This document shows positions 33,101-44,000 of a DNA stretch of 47,267 bases, in pieces. The translations under genes were made by a program, and so were the position numbers. Numbering within the stretch: the first letter of the stretch is position 1; each line of letters begins with the position of its first letter. The stretch comes from Rhizaria sp. SCN 62-66 (lineage: Eukaryota; Rhizaria, unplaced): positions 1 to 47,267 of the forward strand of contig MEDY01000230.1 in the NCBI GenBank assembly GCA_001724265.1, read 5' to 3'. Below the pieces are notes generated by a model. That model was not told the origin of the DNA. It saw only the letters and a list, made by a program, of their open reading frames with translations, and made no database searches.

Positions 33101-34652
33101 GCGTGTCAACGGCACAACGCTGACCGGAGAGTGGGCCGCTGGGGCATTCACGTCAGGCGTGTACATTGATCTTTTAAAAAACACAATCAATGTTGCCTAT
33201 TCCTCCGATTTTCCCCACGCAATGTTCTGCACAAAAGACGCGACGCTCGTGCTCGTCGACGAACAGCTTTACGCCTCCATCTACAAGGGCGGGGTCGTTG
33301 ACGGCCTTCCATGCATGCGAGGGACGCTCTGCGTCTACGCCGACTTGGACGCCCTTTGCCACGACACGGCTCCGCATTCGTCGCAGAGGATGGCACAAGT
33401 GCGGGAGCATCGATTCGCGACATACACCGGGGTTTGGTTGGCCGGGCAGTTCGTTGGTTTGGGCGAGATTAACATCCAAGACACGCAGTACGAGTCGCGC
33501 AACTCTGACGTGAATAATTTGCAAGTTGAGATCTCGTTCGGCGAGGGCAGCATTTACAACGGCAGCGCGCGTTTCACCGAGTTTAATCATATCGAGTTTC
33601 TCGGGGAGGGAGCTGTGGAACATTTCGAGTACGGGCGCGTGTGTGAAGGTCAATGGCGTGCCGATGACTACTCAACGATCTGGGGCCACAAGATGATCTG
33701 CAACGGGAGCGCAAACATCCTTGTTCAGGATAGTTTTCTGTACCCGGTTGAATCTTGTCACTTCGAACTGGTTGGCGAGAAAGTTTTAGCGACTGGTGCC
33801 CGCTCCACTGTCAAGATTGATGATGAGCATGGCACGGATTAGAATGGCATCACCTACGAAGGTTCGTTGATTGAGAGTTGTTTGCCTCACGGTTATGGTA
33901 TGAAAAAGACACCCGACAGCAAAATTCTGCAGACTGAGGGCTATTTCTGCAATAATGGCTCTCTGGGGTTCGGCGTGTCGAAAGCGGCCAACGGCGACGT
34001 GTACACCGGCCAGTTCAAGCGCGGGCGCCGCCACGGCTTCGGCCGCATGTGCTACGCCAACGGTGACTTACACAGCGGCTGGTGGATTGCCGACCGCCCC
34101 GGCGGTCTCGGCACGCTTGCCACCGAGCGCGGCGCGCTGTACGTCGGCTACTGGGACGGTTCCGAGCCTCTGGGCGACGGCTTGGTGCTGCACTTCGCAA
34201 ACCTCAAGCACAGCTTCGGTCCGGAGTGGCAGCAGGCAGCGAAGCAGGCGCTGGCCGACCGTGCGACGGAGCGGCGCTGGGGCCACCGCCGCGGCATCTC
34301 CCCGCGCAAGGCGACGTGGTTAGGCCCGCGTGACGAGCGAAACAAGCCCTGCGGCGCGGGCGTGATGACGCGCTTCGACGGCGTTGTGGTGCAGGGCACG
34401 GCGCGCGGCGGGCGATTGACTGGGACCGGTGTGATGCACTACCCGGACGGGACCGCGTACTCGGTGACCTTCGACCATCAAGGTCGTGTGGTGGAGGCGC
34501 GGCCCTGTGTCAGCGCTGCGCGGCCGCACGACGGGGCCGCCGTGAAGAAGCGGGAGCTGTCGGCGCGGCTCGCGGGGCTGCTGCAGCCCGTCGACACGGA
34601 CGAAAAGGAAGAACAACGTTTAGATGAAGACTTCTTTACGTCTTTGGTTTAA
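30153..34652 (+). CDS. Large MORN-repeat protein with two in-frame UAG codons
   Basis: A single frame runs from ATG 30153 to TAA 34652, 1,499 residues if UAG (residues 812 and 1230) is sense. MORN repeats (core YxGxWxxGxxHGxGxxxxxxG; membrane- or cytoskeleton-associated beta-hairpins) occur in clusters before, between and after the UAGs: for example TVQYDGPWRDDKRHGRGITR, AIYNGEWRHGLRNGSGDY, AVYEGQWEHGVRCGQGKY and DVYTGQFKRGRRHGFGRM. Directly after the second UAG the frame continues NGITYEGSLIESCLPHGYG, itself a MORN unit, so the last ~270 residues belong to the same protein. Between clusters lie ~400 less regular residues (about 415-790). No signal peptide, kinase, SET or other catalytic domain is visible. 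MORN proteins often act as scaffolds at membranes or in flagellar and cortical structures; which applies here is unknown. A standard-code annotation would split this into three genes. Confidence 0.8.
32586..32588 (+). other. In-frame UAG codon (residue 812)
   Basis: The codon follows FAH and precedes KKFNMCQLLEAV in the MORN gene. MORN-type sequence (TPNGTKFDGSF) resumes about 12 residues later in the same frame. Confidence 0.85.
33840..33842 (+). other. In-frame UAG codon (residue 1230)
   Basis: The codon follows EHGTD and is immediately followed by a MORN unit (NGITYEG), leaving no room for a new start: the next ATG is 24 nt on, inside that unit. Confidence 0.9.
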
Positions 34653-35156
34653 GATCGATCAATGCATTTTTGTCAAGAAATCGACTTGTTACTTAGTGAA
34701 GTCTGCGGGTTTCGGTCAGATTTCGAATAGATAAACCGAAACGAACTGTAAATAAAACTGACTTTTCACGGACGTATTTTGCCATGAGATTTTCTTCGAC
34801 TATTTCTTTGAGTTGTACAGTTTATGTATTCTCATCGTTTTTCCAGGTTATAATCAGGCTAACACATGCATGGCAGGAGGGGTTTGAGTCTCACATACAT
34901 GTTATGGTCACCAAGTAAGTTGTGATTCAGATTCATACATAATAAATCCAGGGACACTGTGACACCATCATCGATGATTGCATTCGAACTAGAGCTGATG
35001 TTACATTATGACAGTCGCAAAACGCATGCAATGCACACACGTACTCATGCTTGTACATGTACTCATGCGTGTCGTCCACACTCTATAGTGAAATAGCGAC
35101 CGACGCTGGCGACACCCACTCGAACATTCCTTCGTCAGCACCCATGTGCGCGGCAC
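34653..35156. other. Convergent intergenic region
   Basis: These 504 AT-rich nt lie between the ends of the MORN and RS-rich genes. AATAAA at 34751-34756 is a likely polyadenylation signal for the MORN mRNA. A GTACTCATGC unit occurs twice within 35041-35068. No gene seen. Confidence 0.55.
34751..34756 (+). terminator. Possible polyadenylation signal AATAAA
   Basis: The canonical hexamer lies about 100 nt after the MORN stop codon in AT-rich DNA. Confidence 0.4.
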
Positions 35157-37304
35157 TTAATAAACGACGACGCGGCGCACGCTTGGCGGCGGGCTCCGGC
35201 TGCGGCCGCGGCTGCCGTCTGCCACGGGCGCGACAGTCAGTTCGGGCTTCTCACGCCTAGCAGCGATGCCGGCGGCGGCGGCGGGAGCGATGACCACAGG
35301 CTTGTCGGTCCGGACCAAGGTGGCCTCGGGCTTCTCTGTGATCACAGGGCCAGTAGCGGCGGCGGCGGGGGGCTTGTCGCCGGGGGCGCGCGGGGCAACA
35401 ATCACCGGCTTGTCGGTGCGCACGACCGGCCTCTCAGTAGCGGGGGCAGCGGCGCTGTCGCTGGCACGCGCGCGCGCACGTGCACTCTAACGCGCACGGG
35501 AAGCGAGCTCAGGCGCAGGCGCAGGCGTAGCAGCGGTGTACTCAAGCTCACGGTCACGGTCGCGATCCGGTGAGGTTGCGCGGAGCAGGTTGCGGCGCCC
35601 GCGCTCGGCCGCGCTCGTCACGGCGCTGTCGGCGGCGGCGTCGGGGCTGTCCTTGAGAAGCTTCTCCCGCATCTTCTGCACTTCGCCACGGATCTTGCGG
35701 ATCTCATCACTGAACTTGGGGAAGTTCTGCTTGAGCCACGCGCTCTCAGCCGTTTCCGCACCGCCGCGATGGATCAGGCGGACCGCGGACCAGAGCATCT
35801 GGCGCGGGGTGTATTCCAGCATGCGGTCGCCGTCCCAGTCGCGGAAGTTCAGCCGCCCCGCAGGCTGGTAGGTGTCGAACAGTGCGAAGAGCTTGTCCGT
35901 CGAGCCGCGGTCCCTGGCGCCCTTCCAGAACGACCAGAGCCGCGCGAGACTCTTGGCGAGGAGCGAGTCGGTGTCCTGGCGCAGAGACTTGACCAGCTCG
36001 GGGTAGTCCTTGTCACTGCGCAGCGCGGCCATGGCGGAGGCGAAGTCGGCGTTGAACTTTCGCCACTCGGGTGAGTCGAGCGCGATCGCGGTCGACGTCA
36101 TCACGAAGCGGCGCGAAACTACGGCGTTGTTGTTGTCGTTATTGGCGCGGTTGCGGTTGTTGTTCATGTTGTTGTAGTAGAAGTAACGCTTAAAGAGATC
36201 ATCGAGGTCGAGGTCATCATCGTCATCGTCATCGCGGTCATCACGGCGGCCACGGTGCTTGAGGTCGTCATCATCGTCGTCGTCATCGTCGTCAAACGTG
36301 GTCATACGATTGTAGCCACTGGCGACCGGCCGCGGCCGGCGCGAAGGCCGCCCCAGTCGCTCAGAGCTGGGGCCGTACTCGCCCGCGCGCGAACCGCGGA
36401 CGGGGGCGACGGGGCGCGCTGTAGGATTCAGGCCCTCGCCGGCGCCGGCCGGAGCGGTGGGGGCCCCGTACCCACTGTCGTCGTTGTAAAGCGTGTACAT
36501 CGACAGCCCCTCAGGCTCACGCTCACGGTCACTCAGGTCGCGGCTGCGGCTACGGCTGCGGGAGCGGGACAGCGAGCGCGAACGCGAGCGCGACCGGTCG
36601 CCCTCGCGGCTGAGACTGCGCTCGCGGGAGAGCTCGCGGGCGACGTCACCACGGTTGCGGCTAAGGCTGCGGCCCTCGGAGATGGCGCTCATGATCGGCG
36701 CGGGCGTGCGGTCGCGCGACCGAGAGGGCGACGTGGCGCGCGCGAGACGGCGGAGACGGATCTTCTCGAGGATGCGCGCCTCGCGCGGGGTGAGGTAGGC
36801 CTCGATCATCTCGCCCATGTTGCTCGCGCGCGACAGAGGCTTGGACTCGTCGGCTGCAGTCTCGATCGCTGACGGTGACGTGCGGGCGGAGGCGGGGGAC
36901 GGCGGGTTCAGGTAGGACGAGAGAGAGCCGGCGTTGTCGCGCTCGAGAGATGGCTCAAGGGCGCGCCGGAAGCGGTTGCGGAACGAGGCCGCGGGCGGTG
37001 CCGCGGTGTCATCCGCCGCTGTGAGAAAAGAAGAAAACAGGCAGGGAAGCGAAACAGACACGATGAGAGCACGGAACGATGATTTCAAGTATCCGGGAGT
37101 GAAGTAGGTTGGTCATACAGTACACAGCACAGCGTAGATATGAAGGTAACAACACTTTTTAATGTTGCTTGCTCAAGATCAACTTCCAGAAACATGATGA
37201 ACTGAGAGGGATGAATGTGACAAGTGGGACTCATGAAAGTGAAGATACGTACCAGTCGCTACGTAGGAACTTAAAACGCAAAGAAGTACAATCAGTACCC
37301 CCAT
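35157..37304 (-). CDS. Secreted RS-rich, Asp-tract protein; one in-frame UAG
   Basis: Exons are 37304-37253 and 37018-35157 (637 residues, stop TAA). The intron has donor GTACGT and acceptor CAG, phase 1, and the frame closes as ...YVATA-ADD. Residues 1-18 (MGVLIVLLCVLSSYVATA) form a signal peptide, with the intron at its end. The mature part has an Arg/Ser dipeptide region (SRSRSRSLSRSRSRSRSRD), two Asp runs flanking HRGRRDDRDD, an Asn-rich stretch, and a more regular helical segment of ~150 residues (DSPEWRKFNADFASAMAALR, QNFPKFSDEIRKIRGEVQKM). The UAG is residue 528. After it the same frame carries two copies of VRTDKPV(I/V)(V/I)AP, then a terminal RGRSRSPPP, so the region past the UAG matches the protein's own style. 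RS domains are typical of nuclear splicing factors; here the leader predicts secretion instead. No family recognised. Confidence 0.65.
35487..35489 (-). other. In-frame UAG codon (residue 528)
   Basis: The codon follows ELASRAR and precedes SARARARASDS; the frame stays open 109 more codons to TAA at 35157-35159. Confidence 0.75.
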
Positions 37305-38029
37305 GGTTAATAGAAACCTCATGTGTGATACAGGTCTAGTGTCACAAGATCACGATGTTCAAGCAATATCAAATTATGAGCAAAGCAAGATCATGGCCGC
37401 GGGACTGACAAGATGCTGCGCAACTTGAAAAAAAGTGCCTTCATTGTCAGTCACGAAAAGCAAGTGCATTCGTCTCAATGCGCGCATGGTAAGGGCTTGT
37501 ACACACGCGCTCTCAAAATGTCCGATTTTATTTCACACATCAAACTTGTTTTGAGTTCGTGTATGCCTGACAGTACCTTTGTTCAAGTTCTACAAACTTG
37601 CAACTGCTGACAAAACAGGAGATATCGTATGTTGATAAATAGACACAACTTAGTTATCAGGTAAATAAAGGTATCACTACCCATGTTATCACACGTTATA
37701 TGGATATCTGATACCGCTGTGATGCAGTGCAGTTGTACGCTGTTTTAGACAAATTCAAGTCCAGCTGCAGTCGGCAGACGGGACGCCGATTTGGGTCGGC
37801 GACAACGAGAGGTGACGAAGGTCCTCCTAAAAAGCCTCTGCAGCTCGTCTTAAATCCGTTACTACAATATATCTTTGAAATATGATCCAGATCTTACACG
37901 CAAATAATACGTCATAATAATGAAAGCCTATTATCTAACTCCTACCGAGCCCCTGTTATCCTTGCCATCTTAGCCCTTTCGCCCCTCGACTCATCACACC
38001 ACGCTTGGCTTGCGTTGCCTCTCTGTGAG
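37305..38029. promoter_or_regulatory. Divergent promoter region
   Basis: These 725 AT-rich nt separate the RS-rich and MIOS genes. The 120 nt before the MIOS ATG are pyrimidine-rich and end CTGTGAG directly at the ATG. I see no TATA box that stands out and no coding exon. Confidence 0.4.
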
Positions 38030-41000
38030 ATGGACGACTCAATGCAGGAGCAGATGCTCCGCCACCTAAACATTACTGCGCAAGCTGCCACATCTCCGCC
38101 GTCCGTTTCTGTCTACAACACCCAGAAACACCCGCAAGCCCAGTCTGTCGCAGCCTCTGCCGACTCCAGCACAACTCCCACTGGCCCTATCTCGACAGCG
38201 TTCCCTCCTCCCGTCTCGACAGCCTTCCCGCCCCCAACTGCACCCGCGTTGTCCCCGCTCGCCGTCTCGACCGCGTTCCCGCCCCCCATTGCGGCGGCCG
38301 CGCCGCCGCAGCCGGTCTCGACCGCGTTCCCCCCGCCCGTCTCGGCGCCCCGCGCCGCGACCGCCGCCGCGCTGCGCGCGCTCGCGTGGTCGCCAGTCGA
38401 GCGCGACGACATCGCCGTGCTCACGCGCAGCGAGGTCCGCGTTTATCGCGCCGCCGCGCCTCCGCAGCAGCACTCGGCGAGCGCAGCGCAGCCCGACTGC
38501 ATGGTCTCCGGCCGCCGCGGTGACACGCCGTTCGATCCCCTCGGCATCTTCTCCGCATCGGCCTCCGCCGCCGCCTCGGGCGACTTCGACAGCTTCTACC
38601 CCGGCGCGGGCGCGGGCGCTGGCCCGCCCGGACTGGCGCTGCTGGCGACGGTGCCGCTGCCAGCGCTTGACGCCTCCCAGGCGCACAGGGCAGTGGCGTG
38701 GGGACCTTCGTACCGCCTCACGCCCGGCGGCGCCGCCGCGGCCACCTACGCCGTCAACAACAACAGCTGCGGCGGCGGCCACAGTGGTGGCGCGGGCGTG
38801 GGCCGGTCGGCGAGTGCGAGCGCGAGTGCGGGTGCCTCGAGCGTCGCCGCTCTGACCGCGCCCGCGACTGCGTTCGACAACTCGAGCCACATCGCGCTCG
38901 GCCTCTCGAGCGGTCGCATCCTCGTCGCGAACCTCGGCGCGCCGCCCCTCACGCCCGCGTACACCCACGCCAACGCCTCCTCCTCCGCCGCCGCCTTTGC
39001 CGCCTCCGCCGCCGCCGCCGGTGCGACGGGCTACGACGTGTCGCATCCAGCAGGCGGGGCTGCGGCGTTAAACTTCTCTTTCGCGCTGGCGCCGCGGCAC
39101 GCGCGGCCCGTCCAGTGCCTCGCCCTCTCGCCACACCCGCTGGCACCGTCGCCCGCCGCGCTCCAGCAGCACCAGCAGCAGCTCCAGTAGCAGCAGCAGG
39201 CGGGTGGCTACTATGGGAGCGGCTGCGAGGCGCCGGCGCTGTCGCCGTCGCCGCTGCTCGCGGTGGGCTACGACTACATGCGCGGGGACCACAGCGTGCT
39301 TATCTGGGACCTGCTTGCGGCCTCGGACAACACTGCCGCCGCCCGCAATGGCGCGTGTTATCCCCATAACAGTAATACACATAGCTCGAGCTTCGTGACT
39401 GGCAGCAGCCACGGGCAGTACGGATCTCCGTATCCCCCCTATCCGCCCGTCTTGGCTGGCCTGCAGCAGCAGCCCTCGTTTGCGGCGCACCTCGGAAACG
39501 CGGCCACGGTGCCGCTGTATCGCGGCGAACCCATCACGCGGCTGCTGGCCTCGGACTCTGCCGCCTCGCTGGCGTGGCTGCCGCTGTCGCCCGGTACGTG
39601 GCCCTTGCACTGACTTCACTCGCAACAATCTGTTATGTTGATCTATAATTCATTGTGACAATCTATCGACATCTTTATTATGTTCATTTTCTCTCACGTC
39701 TGCTTTAATCCCATCATCTTTCGTCACATTGCGTTGTTGTTTATCGAAGGCTGTATTGCGACTGGCACCAAGTTCAAGTGGTTGCGTTTCTTTGATCTGC
39801 GCAGCAACGCCATGACATCTGCAAACGCTGCCAACACGAACGTCAACGCGAATTTCGGTAGTTTTAGCTACACAAACAAAAATGCGCCAAACTCGACGTT
39901 CGGCGGCTACAACACCAGCAGCACCGGTTTGAGCTCCAACGGCCACGCCATCGGCTACCGCTCGCGCCCCGGCGCCAGCTGCTTCCCGAGCGGCGGCGCC
40001 GGCGGCTTAGCTTCCGCCCCGGTGACCGTGGGCTGCATCCCGAGCATCACGGTGACACCGCGGCCCATCACGTCGATCGTGGCCCACAACAAGGTCACCA
40101 GCGGCATCGCGCCGGAGCCCCACAACGGACACTATCTGGCCACACACAGCGACGATTTGATCGTGAAGGTCTGGGATTTCCGGTTTTTGCGCAACAGTTC
40201 TGCCCCCGTTGCTACTATTGATGTCAGCCTCAAGCAGCACTCGATCAACAACGACTTTAACAGCGCATCCTCTGCTGCTGCTAATGCTGCTTCGATCGCT
40301 GACGGTGACGGCGCCAGCAGCGGCAGCGGCCTCGGTCAGCTCGTCTCGGTTGGCTGGTGCGCTCAGCGCCAAGGCGTCCTCGTCACCGTGACCACCACCA
40401 ACGACGCCGGCTCCGGCGGCGGCGCCAGCGCGGGCGGCAGCGGCGGCGGCGGAGGCGTCGTGAGCATGTGGGATGTTCAGACCGCGATTAACGCTTCCTC
40501 AACCGCGATCACTGTGGCCGCGGCGAACAACAGCGCAGCGCCCAGCTCCGCAGCCGCCGGCTCCGTCTCCATTGACGCCGCCTCCGCTGCCGCTTCCGCT
40601 GCAGCCACAGCGTCGGCTGCTGCGGAGAGCGTCGTGGCGATCGCCGAGGGCCGCCGGCACTACACCAGCGACAGCGTCACCGCGGCTGCGCCGCACCCGG
40701 AGCAGGCGGCGCGCGTCGCCATTGCCCTCACCGCCCCGCCCCAGCACGCCGCCGTCGCTGGTGCGGGCGCAGGCGCGGGCTCTCTCAGCGGCGCTGCGTC
40801 GGCGTCGTACGCCAGCACGCCGGGCGGCGCGAGCCTCACGACCGCGTCCTGGGCGCTGAGGGACGTCACCCTGGTCGGCCCGCTGCCGATTGCGCTCGCG
40901 CCACCGCTCGCGCAGCTCACCGCCACCGCCGCAGCCGCTGCCGCAGCCACGTCCGCGCGCGGCAAGCTTGCTGTGGCAGGCGCCGCGGCCGCGGGTGCCG

Positions 41001-44000
41001 GCGGCGGCAAGGGCAATAACGGCAGCAACACGACCGGTGTGGTGTCGCTTGTTGGCGCGCTGCGTCGGGGCCGGCGCGCTCTGAACCGCATAGCGAGCAA
41101 CCTCAACGCACGCACACGCGCGCACGCCCGCGCCGCTGCCGCCGCCGCCGCCGCCGCCACGGACTCCTTCTCGTATCACAACCACCACCCGCACTACTAC
41201 CACAACGCGGGGGCCCACAACGGCGGCGGCGGCGCGGGCAACGCGCCCGTCGTGTCCGCGGCTGCCTTCGCGGCCGCGGCGGCTTCGTTCCCCTCCCCCG
41301 CCGCCGCCGCGGCCGCCGTCGTCTCAGGGCTCGACGCGCTGGCCGCCGCGCTGGCGGGCGAGCGGGCGGCGGCGCGCGCTGCGGCGGTGGAGGCGGCCGC
41401 CGCCGAGGCCGAAGCCGAGGCTCGCGCCCGCGCCGCCGCCGCCTCAATCCCCAGCACCGCGGGCTCTAGCGTCAGCGGCTCTGGCGGCGCCAACAGCGGC
41501 GCGCTGGTCGCTTCGCCGCAGCCGCTGCCGCTGCCATTGCCCGCCACCGCCAGCCCGGCAACTGGCGGCGGCGGCGGCGCTGCCCACAGCGGCGGCTTTC
41601 ACGGCGGCGACGACAGCGATGACAGCGACGATGAGGAGGAGCAGCGGCAGGTCCTCGCTGACGCGGCGGACGTGGACACTCTGCTGACGTCGTGTATGCT
41701 GCCGAGCGTTTCGTTCGGCTCGGCCAACACGCTCGCGCTCGATACCACGCTCACCAGCAGCAACGGGAGCTGCAACAACAACCACAACAACAGTAACGCC
41801 ATCAGCACGGCCACTGGCGCCGCGATGTCGTCCCTCTTCTCTCCTCAGCCCGACGCGGGCTCTGGCGCTGACGGCGCAAGCACCGGCGGCAAGCCCGTAT
41901 GCGCGAGCTTCATCGTGACCGTCGCCGCGTCTCTGTCGCTGTGCTTCTCGTCCGCCGCGCTACTGCCAGTGCGTGCGCTCCAGGGCTACGCGATTGCGCC
42001 GCGGCCCAACCTGCTGCTCTTCGACGCCCTGCTCTCTGCGCTCGGCCGCATCGAGGCCGAGCTGTTCGCGTTTAAGGCCGCGGCGGGCGCGCTCGACGCC
42101 GCGCTATGCGCTGCTGCCGCCTCCGACTCGGCCTCGGCGTCCGGTGCCGCCCACGGCCACCTGCACGGCGGCCACGACTTTGGTCACATGCACGGGACGC
42201 ACGGGATGCACGGTCACGGGGGCTACTCGGCGATGCAGTACAACAGCAACAGCAGCAGCTCGGCGATGTCCGCCGCCGTGGCCGCAGCAGTCGCCGCCGC
42301 CGCGGCCGCCGCCGCTGCCGCTGCCACCGCCAGCTCCAGCGGCAGCAGCAACAACAGCGAGGCCGCAGCCGCCGCAGCCGCCGCCGCTGCAGCCGCCGCG
42401 GCCGCGGCCGCCGCCCTCTCGGGCGCGGGCTCCGGTTCGGCCCCGCTGTCGCCGCACGCGCTGCTGCGCACAGCAGTTTCGCTGCGCGCCGCAGTGGCCG
42501 CTCTGCCCGCGCGCCTGGTCCCGCCTGCCGCCGTCGACGCCGTGCGCGGCACTCGATCCGCGTGGCGCTTCCTCACCCAGGCCAGCGAGTTCGCGGAGCA
42601 GGACCACCGCGCGCTCACGCAGACCCAGTCGGGGGCGACTGTGGGCAGCGGAGTGACCGTGGGCAGTGGCGGCCCCGGGGAAGGGCCTGTGCTGGTGTTG
42701 CCGCCATCTCTGACGACGGGCATGCTGCGTCAGTCGGCCGCCCAATGGGGGCTCATTCCCGCCGCGAACAGCTCCGCCACCGCCAACACCAACACTGCAT
42801 CCGGGCTGGCGAGTAGTACCACTGCCAGTGGGGCCACCGGGGGCGCCGTGCTTGCTGCGTTTGCCGCGCCGCCACCGCCGCCGCCGTCGCCGCGCGCGCT
42901 GTTCCAGCGCCACGCAGTGGGCCTGTACCCGCTGCTGCGCGTACTGCTGCCCCGCAGGGCTCGGTAGGTTTCTTACCATAGTCGACTCTCAATTGACACA
43001 TATGTCTTTTATAACATGATGGATTGTTTATGTTAAGGTGAAATTGAATGATTTTTGTTGAAGCGCACGTTTTGTGTTTTTGGCTTACACGTTTTGTTTT
43101 ATACTCTCTATTCGCCCTTTTCTTAGCGCTCTCGGCGTCCGCGCCTCAGTGCCTCTGACCCCTCTGTTCCCCCTGGGCGCCGCCGCAGCCTCCGCTCGCT
43201 CCGCCGCAGCCTCAACCACCACCTCTGGCTTCGGTTCTGCTGCGGCAACTCAGAGCCGTTACAGCAGCACCAGCGGCCGCACGTCCCTTCTGTCCCTGTT
43301 CCCCGCGTACGTCCACCCCTTACGGTCGGTGGCGCTCAACATGGTCACCACATACGGCGCCGGGTTGGCGGACCCGGCGCTCAGCGTTGTGCTGCTCACC
43401 CCTCTCCACAACGACAGCGCGGCCACCGGTCTAAGTACCCTCAGCGGCGCAGGTCTAAGCACCTCCTCTGGCGGCGTGTCTGCGAGTGAAGGCAAGGCGC
43501 TGGTGCTGTCCAACTGGTCCGCTTCGGTGCGCCGGCTGGTTGTCGCGCTCATTGCAGTGGGCCGCAGGGACGAAGCCTGCGCCGCCGCGGTCTTCGGGCT
43601 CGACTTGCCGCTGGCGATCAAGGTACTCATGGGGCGCACGGTCACCGACACCAGCGGCGACGGCGAGGGCGAAGGCGCCGGCGGCAGTGCGGATGAGGAC
43701 GAGGATGACACGGCGGTGGCGATGTTGCTGCAACAGCAACAGCAGCAGCAACAGCAGCAAGGGCGTGGCACGTACTCGACGAGTGCGTACCCGTACCCTC
43801 TCGCCCACAGTCACTCTGCTGTTCCACCTGCGCCACACAGCCACACTGCTCATGCGCACGGTCATTTTGACCAGCAAGGCCACTTAGTCGGCACCAACGC
43901 GAGTCCGTTGACCCCCTTACACCACCCCGCCGCGACGGGCGCTTACTTACACGGCCCCTCAGGCGCAGGCGCTCACAGTCACTTCCATTATCACTCGAGC

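Noticed and set aside
34870-34910. T-loop-like GGGTTTGAGTCTC as part of a tRNA gene
   Set aside because: No acceptor, D or anticodon stem can be paired around it.
7076-39190. Pseudogenes or sequencing errors as the explanation for internal TAGs
   Set aside because: Decayed genes would also show TAA, TGA and frameshifts; all seven interruptions are TAG and the frames are otherwise intact in genes such as MIOS.
42965-42967. An eighth in-frame TAG at the end of MIOS exon 2
   Set aside because: It overlaps the splice donor GTAGGT at 42964-42969; the phase-2 junction to 43127 restores the frame, so this TAG is intronic.
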